Positions 1-4,618 of a stretch of DNA of 5,519 nucleotides are shown one piece after another. How positions within the stretch are numbered: position 1 is the stretch's first letter; every line of letters starts with the position of its first letter. The notes under the pieces were generated by a model, which had not been told where the DNA came from, ran no database searches, and saw nothing but the letters and a program-made list of their open reading frames with translations. This stretch comes from Puniceicoccales bacterium. Its GTDB lineage: Bacteria > Verrucomicrobiota > Verrucomicrobiia > Opitutales > JAIRLM01. The position numbers and the translations under genes are program-made. Where the stretch lies: NCBI GenBank assembly GCA_031281635.1, contig JAITFC010000007.1:1-5519 (forward strand), written 5' to 3'.

Positions 1-605
1 TGCGGTGGCACACCTGCTGCAGGGGCTTCCGGCCTCGTCGCGTAACGGTAGATATGGTAGATACCAGCCCCCCCGCCAGCTCCAATGCCACCGGCAACAA
101 CGCCACCAACAGCAGCAGCCCCCCATGTTGGGACGAGGGCAACCGCGCCAGCTGCACCAGCTACAGTAGCCACTGGTCCAACAATACCTACAGCTATCGC
201 CGTGTTCATCCTTACCATCAGATCATCCTGCCTGGTCCGCAAATCCGCGCACTCAGCCTCTGAACGAGCACGTTCCGCCTCAAGACTAGCCTGTCCGGCT
301 GCTTCCGAAAGAGCGAGCGCTGTCCGCAAATCAGCGCACTCAGCCTCCGAACGAGCACGTTCCGCCTCAAGACTAGCCTGTCCGATCGCTTCCGAACGAG
401 CGAGCGCTAACCGCAGATCTGCACACTCTGCCTCCGAACGATCTTGCGCTGCCTCTAGGTCACGGAATCTGGCATCCATAATTTGCAGCAACCGAACACC
501 GGTAATTGGCCATTGTTCGAGCTTACCTTCCCAGAAACCAAACGCTCCTGGCGCCAACCTAGCAGCCGGGACTAACGCATAATTTGTGTCTATACTTGCA
601 TCCAT
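1..605 (-). CDS. Coiled-coil repeat protein with C-terminal hydrophobic hairpin, unknown function (3' end cut by window edge)
   Basis: The minus strand is open from an ATG at 605-603 to the window edge, giving 201 codons with no stop. A GGAG ribosome-binding site (617-614) lies 8 nt before this ATG, and an in-frame TAA at 638-636 limits any upstream extension. Residues 1-45 are mixed, with no signal peptide. Residues about 46-132 form a charged Ala/Glu/Arg-rich helix with a 29-residue unit starting at R56, R85 and R114 (third copy partial). Residues 137-158 and 162-183 are two hydrophobic Gly/Ala/Val-rich stretches separated by PTW, which looks like a membrane hairpin with a glycine-zipper pattern. 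A polar, Pro-rich tail begins near residue 187. I do not recognise a family. Coiled coil plus bilobed hydrophobic domain resembles the architecture of chlamydial inclusion-membrane proteins and of phage or effector structural proteins, but this is architecture only. The opposite strand is also open here (85-582), but lacks this domain logic. Confidence 0.77.
   Translation of the reverse strand, partial: MDASIDTNYALVPAARLAPGAFGFWEGKLEQWPITGVRLLQIMDARFRDLEAAQDRSEAECADLRLALARSEAIGQASLEAERARSEAECADLRTALALSEAAGQASLEAERARSEAECADLRTRQDDLMVRMNTAIAVGIVGPVATVAGAAGAVALVPTWGAAAVGGVVAGGIGAGGGAGIYHIYRYATRPEAPAAGVPP
237..440 (-). repeat. Tandem 87-bp coding repeat, 2.3 copies
   Basis: In the minus-strand frame the copies are 440-354, 353-267 and a partial third copy 266-about 237. 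In a shifted phase, 241-327 and 328-414 differ at about 8 of 87 positions by my count. Each copy encodes 29 residues beginning RSEAECADLR. The two full protein copies differ at three residues (L66/T95, R70/L99, I74/A103). The period is an exact multiple of three, so copy-number change would keep the frame. The high DNA identity points to recent duplication or ongoing homogenisation. Confidence 0.93.
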
Positions 606-662
606 ACATGAATCTCCGGTCGCAATCCTCTGAGATTATTGCGCTAGCAACAATGCGTTTAG

Positions 663-712
663 CGAAAATTTAACACAAAAGTGGCAGTTTTCGTTTTCCT
701 ATTGGCGAAAAA
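663..712. repeat. Three CGAAAA elements in alternating orientation
   Basis: CGAAAA occurs at 663-668 and 706-711, and its complement TTTTCG at 688-693. The middle element can pair with either neighbour (loops of 19 and 12 nt), so two exclusive hairpins are possible. They could be operator half-sites between divergent genes, or chance in AT-rich DNA. Confidence 0.3.
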
Positions 713-781
713 TCTTGGCCAGTACGGGACCAATTCGACACTTGTGGAATAAATTTTACTTATTTATAGCACATCGAGCAT

Positions 782-809
782 TAGACATTTTTCAAAAGTC
801 AGATAAAAT
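782..809 (+). promoter_or_regulatory. Candidate sigma70-type promoter for the GH13 gene
   Basis: TAGACA (782-787, 5 of 6 to TTGACA) and TAAAAT (804-809, 5 of 6 to TATAAT) are 16 bp apart. Transcription would start near 816 and leave a leader of about 160 nt before the GH13 ATG. A weaker alternative is TTGTGG (742-747) with TATAGC (765-770), spacing 17. AT-rich sequence yields such matches by chance. Confidence 0.3.
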
Positions 810-813
810 GTTT

Positions 814-849
814 AAAACCCCTCATAAACAGCCAGTTTCAGAGGGTTTT
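814..849. repeat. Imperfect hairpin with A/T-flanked stem
   Basis: The left arm 814-823 (AAAACCCCTC) pairs with the right arm 841-849 (GAGGGTTTT), giving nine pairs, one bulged C and a 17-nt loop. Read on either strand it ends in TTTT, so it resembles a weak bidirectional terminator. If the promoter at 782-809 is real, it would instead form the very 5' end of the GH13 transcript. Confidence 0.4.
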
Positions 850-895
850 GAAAAATGTCTATTTTTCTCGGCACCGCTTCCCCATTTTGACGTTG

Positions 896-1003
896 ATGCG
901 ACAAGCTGGATCTGGATTGGTAATTGCCAGCATAAAAACAGCATTGACGATTTTTTTGAAAAACACCAAAATGCGTCATGTCCACTTTGGATCTGTTCTA
1001 TGA
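896..1003 (+). CDS. Possible 35-residue hydrophobic small ORF overlapping the GH13 start
   Basis: ATG at 896-898 opens a frame ending with TGA at 1001-1003. The peptide begins MRQAGSGLVIASIK and has a hydrophobic stretch flanked by Lys and Arg, like a small membrane peptide. It overlaps the first 26 nt of the GH13 gene in another frame, which would allow translational coupling for a gene that lacks its own ribosome-binding site. No clear Shine-Dalgarno sequence precedes it. It may well be chance. Confidence 0.15.
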   Translation: MRQAGSGLVIASIKTALTIFLKNTKMRHVHFGSVL

Positions 1004-2843
1004 GACGCCGCTGGGAGTTTCCCGCACGCCCGCAGGGACACAATTCCGCGTTTTTGCGCCGAACGCTTCGCATTTGCGCATTGTCCACGGTTCGAGTCCG
1101 CAGCAACTTTCCCAGTGCATTTACGCCGAAGAAATTGCAGAAGGACTCTGGGAAGCAAATTCGGCAAGGGATTTGCGCGGAGAATACTACACAATTTCCA
1201 TTGATCCGAAAGAGGACTTTTTTCTACCTCCCGAAATATTTCAGCGCATTTTGGACCCCTACGCACTTGCCTGTTACGACGGTAGAGCACTGGCCATCGT
1301 CATGGACCGCAATGATATGGAAATTCCGCGCAAAAATTTTAGAACACCGAAATTGGGAGATATTGTAATTTTGGAGGGCCATCTGCGCGATTTGCTAGGA
1401 CTGTCCGAAATTGTGGGACAGCGCCCAACCTATGGGGATTTTTCAGCGTGGCTGGAAGAGCGGGATAATTACCTCGTTAGCCTGGGAATGAATGCGCTGG
1501 AACTGCAACCGCTGCAGGAATTTGATGCCGTGGATGACGACGAATATCACTGGGGATACATGCCGGTAAATTATTTTTCTCCGACGCGTGTCTATGCGAG
1601 CGACAAGTCCCATGCGTCACAAATTTATGAATTCGCAGAACTCGTTAGATCGTGTCACCGTCACGACTTAGCCGTCATTATGGACGTTGTTTACAATCAC
1701 GCTGGAAATTGCAACGCGCTCCTTCCGCTGGGTGGTCGCTACTTTTTTCGCTTTGATTCTGATGGAAAATTCACAAATCACAGCGGCTGTGGCAACGATT
1801 TACGCACCGAAGCTCCCATGACCCGCCGTCTGATTTTGGAGAGTTTGAGCCACCTCATTGACGCCTACGCCGTGGACGGTTTTCGCTTTGACTTGGCCGA
1901 TTTGATTGACGGAGAAACGCGCGCTCTCATCGAAAAAATATTGCGCCAAAAAAAGACCGATCTCATTCTCATTGCGGAACCTTGGAGTTTTTGCGGCCAT
2001 TGCGCACTGGCGTTGAAAGATAGTTCTTGGAGCAGTTGGAATGATGATTTTCGCGAATTTGTGCGCCAATACGTCTGCGGCCGCGGCAATCGCGAGGGAT
2101 TGAAATATTTCCTCGCCGGATCAACGGCCCATCGCAGTCGATTTCCCTCGCAAAGTGTGAATTATACCGCCTCCCACGACGATTACGCCTGGATTGACTG
2201 CCTCACAGAAAATCCTGGCTGTGACGGCAGTAACCCAACGGACACGGACATCCGCCGCACGCACATGATGTTCGCCATTTTATTTTGCAGTCTTGGGGTA
2301 CCGCAAATGGCGCAGGGACAGGATTTCCTTCACTCCAAAGGCGGTCAAAGGAATACCTACCTCGATGGTGCGCGCAACATGCTTCATCGCAGTCGATTGG
2401 AGCAATTTTCAGACATTCATTGTACCGTGGCTCAGTGGATCCGCTTTCGTCTTTCGGACTGCGGAAAATTGCTGCGCATGGAGACAGCGCCCGGTGATGA
2501 TTTCTTTCTATACTTCGAATGCAACGATTCATTGAGCTCATTGGGAGTGCTTTACAATGCTTCTAGAGCGGAAAGCGCGGGACAATTGCTATTTTTTTGC
2601 AACCCCGAAAATCACACGGTTTGCTTCGATCTGCGCGGCCTCCCGCATCGCGAGCTGTTCCGCCTCGTGGCAACGGAAAATGGTTTCGCGGGGGAGAATT
2701 GCCCGCGAGTTCTTGGCGCCGCAGAGTACCTGCCAGCGAATGGCTTTGCTGTGTGGGATTTTCACGGAGGAGGAACTCGAAAACCAAATCCAGCACTTTT
2801 TGTCTCACAATGTCCCGATGGACTGCAACATTTTACGGTATAG
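978..2843 (+). CDS. GH13 pullulanase/isoamylase-type glycogen debranching enzyme
   Basis: This 621-residue alpha-amylase-superfamily enzyme probably hydrolyses alpha-1,6 branch points of glycogen or starch-derived glucans in the cytoplasm (no signal peptide). An N-terminal CBM48-like beta domain spans residues about 8-90 (TQFRVFAPNAS at 21-31). The TIM-barrel catalytic domain spans about 125-490: region I DVVYNH 236-241, region II GFRFDLAD 301-308 with nucleophile D305, region III IAEPW with acid/base E334, region IV SHDD with D401 as the third carboxylate. The motif YHWGYMPVNYFSP (190-202) is of the branch-cutting subgroup and closer to isoamylase or plant ISA than to the YNWGYDP of type I pullulanase. 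QGQDF..SKGG (446-456) follows. A C-terminal beta domain ends at about AVWDF (591-595); the last 26 residues look like run-on. The upstream in-frame TGA at 957-959 leaves 978 as the only ATG that keeps the full CBM48. No Shine-Dalgarno sequence is visible. Exact substrate (GlgX-like versus pullulanase) is not settled. Confidence 0.96.
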   Translation: MSTLDLFYETPLGVSRTPAGTQFRVFAPNASHLRIVHGSSPQQLSQCIYAEEIAEGLWEANSARDLRGEYYTISIDPKEDFFLPPEIFQRILDPYALACYDGRALAIVMDRNDMEIPRKNFRTPKLGDIVILEGHLRDLLGLSEIVGQRPTYGDFSAWLEERDNYLVSLGMNALELQPLQEFDAVDDDEYHWGYMPVNYFSPTRVYASDKSHASQIYEFAELVRSCHRHDLAVIMDVVYNHAGNCNALLPLGGRYFFRFDSDGKFTNHSGCGNDLRTEAPMTRRLILESLSHLIDAYAVDGFRFDLADLIDGETRALIEKILRQKKTDLILIAEPWSFCGHCALALKDSSWSSWNDDFREFVRQYVCGRGNREGLKYFLAGSTAHRSRFPSQSVNYTASHDDYAWIDCLTENPGCDGSNPTDTDIRRTHMMFAILFCSLGVPQMAQGQDFLHSKGGQRNTYLDGARNMLHRSRLEQFSDIHCTVAQWIRFRLSDCGKLLRMETAPGDDFFLYFECNDSLSSLGVLYNASRAESAGQLLFFCNPENHTVCFDLRGLPHRELFRLVATENGFAGENCPRVLGAAEYLPANGFAVWDFHGGGTRKPNPALFVSQCPDGLQHFTV

Positions 2844-4222
2844 CATACCATAAAATCCGCAGGCTCTTCGCCGCGTCGAGCAACGATCGCACCATGAATA
2901 GCAACACATTGCACACTCCCATCCGGAAAGATGTACATCGTATCATACCGCATACAAGAAGGATCATTTAGCGCAGTGCCAAAGCGACCGTGCGGAATAT
3001 CATCGCCGTGGGACCCTACATGGGCTAATACTGCTCCAAACGCTTCGCCTTGAATGTAGGGATAGCGAGCCAATGCGGTAAATGTATTGAGTATTTTTTC
3101 TCGATAGTTATCTGCATGGCATGTTTCTTTTAATGCTTTGCACATTGCGAAAAGCTGCCACAAAAATGGCACGTTATTGGATGGAAAATCTCTGTCGTTA
3201 TCCGTTGGATCGAATTCGCAAGTTTCATCGTCTCCATCACCCGTAATTACAATTTTACGAAATTCACTCCTACGCATATCGACTACGATGGTACTAACTG
3301 GGCGAAGTGCTTCTTGAAAGACTATCGCTATTTCTTCGCTCATGAATCTATCCCTGGCATTCTCCGCATTAAAATCGTATGCTGTAACAAATTCTGCAAA
3401 TAATGGAAGAGTTATACCGATGAATTTCTTTAACCTCTGTAACTTTTCACCCTTTAGGCCACTGGTTGAGTGAAATACTTCACATTCTCTTCTCATATCT
3501 CCGCGAAACAACTCCATGCGCGATGGGTCACGATTCTCCACGGCAATGGCCTGGAAAAGTTCCCTCAGCAGAGGATGATAGTGCGTTTTTAACTCACGCA
3601 CGTAGTAGAGAATCTGCAGAGCGAACGCTGCGTTTTTCGAAAATACAGCATCTATAATGCTGGCTGTCAAGTCTGGATCCTGATTGTCTCCGTCGTTTCC
3701 GCATATCAAATATCTCCCATCGCATCGGCACCAGGACGGGGTTGGCAGTGGGTATAGCTCCCGATTTTCGAAGTGTAAATGCAGCAAAATGTGAATGTCA
3801 CTTGGACCCACATTGTCACCACTAATAACGCGTTGCACCAATCCTCTATAAAATTCTAGAAAACTCTCGTTCGGTGGTGGCAACTCTCCCGTTGGCAGTT
3901 GAAATTCCCGTGTCTGACCATGGCGAATAACGAACATTTCACCTCTCCATATGGCCCGGATGAAAATGCAAAAGAATAACGCATAGACCCATGCGAACAG
4001 GCCCCAGCAATTCGTTATTGCTCTGACCATGCTGATGAGTTCCCAAAACTTCAACAATCCCGTTGCCACAAAAGTGAGTGCGCCAACGGCGGTAACCGCC
4101 GGTCTTTGAAAATTGACCTGCCAGGCTAAAAACTGATTGACAGTGCAACCACACAGCGTTATTTTCTTGTAAGGAATCAATGTGTGGCACAGTGAATTTT
4201 TTTGAAAAAATGTCAACACCAA
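2762..4222 (-). CDS. Cysteine-rich protein with N-terminal two-helix membrane hairpin, unknown function
   Basis: This 486-residue protein is not one I recognise. Two hydrophobic segments lie close together near the N-terminus (about 42-64 and 68-91), separated by a short MVRA turn and followed by basic RAIWRG, so it is probably a membrane hairpin with both ends on the same side. The remaining ~390 residues are soluble, mixed alpha/beta in appearance, with 18 cysteines in the whole protein, including WCRCDGRYLIC (164-174) and a cluster C460, C465, C466, C472. No catalytic motif is evident. The start is uncertain: tandem TTG (4222), GTG (4219) and TTG (4216) follow a weak GGAA at 4233-4230, and the first in-frame ATG would remove TM1. 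An in-frame TAA at 4252-4250 bounds it. The stop TGA (2764-2762) lies inside the GH13 gene, giving an 82-bp tail-to-tail overlap that encodes the whole C460-C472 cluster. The length of the open frame, with no competing long ORF, supports a real gene. Confidence 0.82.
   Translation of the reverse strand: MVLTFFQKNSLCHTLIPYKKITLCGCTVNQFLAWQVNFQRPAVTAVGALTFVATGLLKFWELISMVRAITNCWGLFAWVYALFFCIFIRAIWRGEMFVIRHGQTREFQLPTGELPPPNESFLEFYRGLVQRVISGDNVGPSDIHILLHLHFENRELYPLPTPSWCRCDGRYLICGNDGDNQDPDLTASIIDAVFSKNAAFALQILYYVRELKTHYHPLLRELFQAIAVENRDPSRMELFRGDMRRECEVFHSTSGLKGEKLQRLKKFIGITLPLFAEFVTAYDFNAENARDRFMSEEIAIVFQEALRPVSTIVVDMRRSEFRKIVITGDGDDETCEFDPTDNDRDFPSNNVPFLWQLFAMCKALKETCHADNYREKILNTFTALARYPYIQGEAFGAVLAHVGSHGDDIPHGRFGTALNDPSCMRYDTMYIFPDGSVQCVAIHGAIVARRGEEPADFMVCYTVKCCSPSGHCETKSAGFGFRVPPP
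2830..2856. repeat. 27-bp near-perfect palindrome at the GH13 stop codon
   Basis: Arms 2830-2841 and 2845-2856 pair at 11 of 12 positions around a 3-nt centre (AGC, 2842-2844). The core arms are GGTAT and ATACC, flanked by TTTTA and TAAAA. The one mismatch is C2836/A2850, which becomes a G-U wobble in minus-strand RNA, so that RNA can pair throughout. The GH13 TAG (2841-2843) lies at the centre. It also lies inside the minus-strand gene. It could act as a weak bidirectional terminator for the convergent pair, but no separate U-tract follows on either side. Confidence 0.55.
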
Positions 4223-4249
4223 GCTTCTGTTCCGTTCTCCAGGTATTTC

Positions 4250-4444
4250 TTACCTATCATCGAGGTTGGAACGTACATTGCCGTCACTGGCAATTTTCTG
4301 TAATTTATTTGTATGTATTGAATTACCGGGTTCACCGCCGAGTTCTGTGATGCGACACTGTGCAATCGTGATAAGTACATCAAAAGGTGCGATCAAGTAT
4401 TGACGATTTGCAAAGGAATTCATAAAAAAATACGCATATCTCAA
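4250..4444 (-). CDS. Doubtful small ORF directly upstream of, and in frame with, the membrane-protein gene
   Basis: A TTG at 4444 (or ATG at 4423, giving 57 residues) opens a frame that ends with TAA at 4252-4250. The protein has no recognised domain and no clear ribosome-binding site. It is in the same frame as the 486-residue gene, with only this TAA and nine further codons between the end of one and the TTG start of the other. It could be a short upstream gene, the severed N-terminal part of the larger gene, or noncoding. Confidence 0.2.
   Translation of the reverse strand: MRYAYFFMNSFANRQYLIAPFDVLITIAQCRITELGGEPGNSIHTNKLQKIASDGNVRSNLDDR
4277..4294. repeat. Short perfect hairpin upstream of the membrane-protein gene
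   Basis: ATTGCC (4277-4282) and GGCAAT (4289-4294) form a 6-bp stem with a 6-nt loop, followed on the plus strand by TTTC. It resembles a weak plus-strand terminator or an operator, about 55-70 bp upstream of the 486-residue gene. The stem is short, so a functional role is unproven. Confidence 0.3.
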
Positions 4445-4477
4445 ACAAAATCGGCCATTTACGGAATAAATAGGGTG

Positions 4478-4597
4478 CTAGGCGGACAATTTACGCACTA
4501 CCTGAGTGCCCGTATGCACATCTGCGAGGTCCTGAAGCTTTCCCGTGAGGGAAGATAGTTGTTCCAGCAACTCTTCAGGGCTCGCGACAGGATCGTA
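4478..4597 (-). pseudogene. Possible gene remnant downstream of nifJ
   Basis: A 39-codon minus-strand frame runs from just after a TGA (4600-4598) to a TAG (4480-4478). It has no ATG; the first near-start codon is TTG at 4570. Its translation (SPEELLEQLSSLTGKLQDLA and onward) looks like an amphipathic helix with normal codon use. It is in the same frame as nifJ, after the nifJ TAA and this TGA. It may be the 3' scrap of a lost gene, or chance. I recognise no family. Confidence 0.2.
4531..4579. repeat. Nested inverted repeats able to form a three-way junction
   Basis: The outer arms CCTGAAG (4531-4537) and CTTCAGG (4573-4579) enclose two small hairpins: TTCCC/GGGAA with loop GTGA (4540-4553) and GTTG/CAAC (4558-4571). 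Together they could fold as a three-way junction about 40 nt after the nifJ stop. No U-tract follows, so it is not a standard terminator, and it is too short for a tRNA. Confidence 0.3.
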
Positions 4598-4618
4598 TCA
4601 AAATCGAACTGAGCAGCG

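Larger units (their letters stand above)
606..977. other. Intergenic region between divergent genes
   Basis: This 372-bp AT-rich gap separates the minus-strand coiled-coil gene from the plus-strand GH13 gene, so it should carry both promoters. It holds a weak sigma70-like pair for the plus strand (782-809), an imperfect hairpin (814-849), three CGAAAA/TTTTCG elements (663-712) and a short ORF (896-1003). A plus frame stays open from 715 into the GH13 gene, but gives no recognisable protein. No convincing -35/-10 pair was found for the minus-strand gene. Confidence 0.7.
4223..4618. other. Gap between nifJ and the membrane-protein gene
   Basis: This stretch of nearly 400 bp holds no gene I can call with confidence. 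It contains a 64-codon minus-strand frame (4444-4250), a 39-codon minus-strand frame lacking an ATG (4597-4478), a 6-bp hairpin at 4277-4294 and a nested set of inverted repeats at 4531-4579. No strong terminator follows nifJ. It may include decayed coding sequence. Confidence 0.6.

Noticed and set aside
85..582. Plus-strand 165-codon open frame with a repeated Ser/Ala/Arg-rich protein
   Set aside because: It is antisense to the minus-strand coiled-coil gene, and its repeats simply mirror the 87-bp repeats. It lacks a Shine-Dalgarno sequence and any sensible domain.
822..1290. Minus-strand frames of 94 and 104 codons
   Set aside because: Both overlap the GH13 N-terminal domain or its leader and show no domain or ribosome-binding site.
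715..1368. Plus-strand 217-codon frame entering the GH13 gene
   Set aside because: About 130 codons are in the +1 frame of a well-conserved enzyme domain, and the part before 978 has no recognisable feature. It is most likely a chance open frame.
2131..2398. Exact 14-bp direct repeat (2131-2144 and 2385-2398), both encoding HRSR within the GH13 gene
   Set aside because: Two isolated copies in one coding sequence, with no other repeat structure nearby, are most simply coincidence of codon use.
4400..4428. Plus-strand promoter-like TTGACG (4400-4405), 17 bp, TAAAAA (4423-4428)
   Set aside because: It would drive antisense transcription into nifJ with no gene to serve, and AT-rich sequence makes such matches common.
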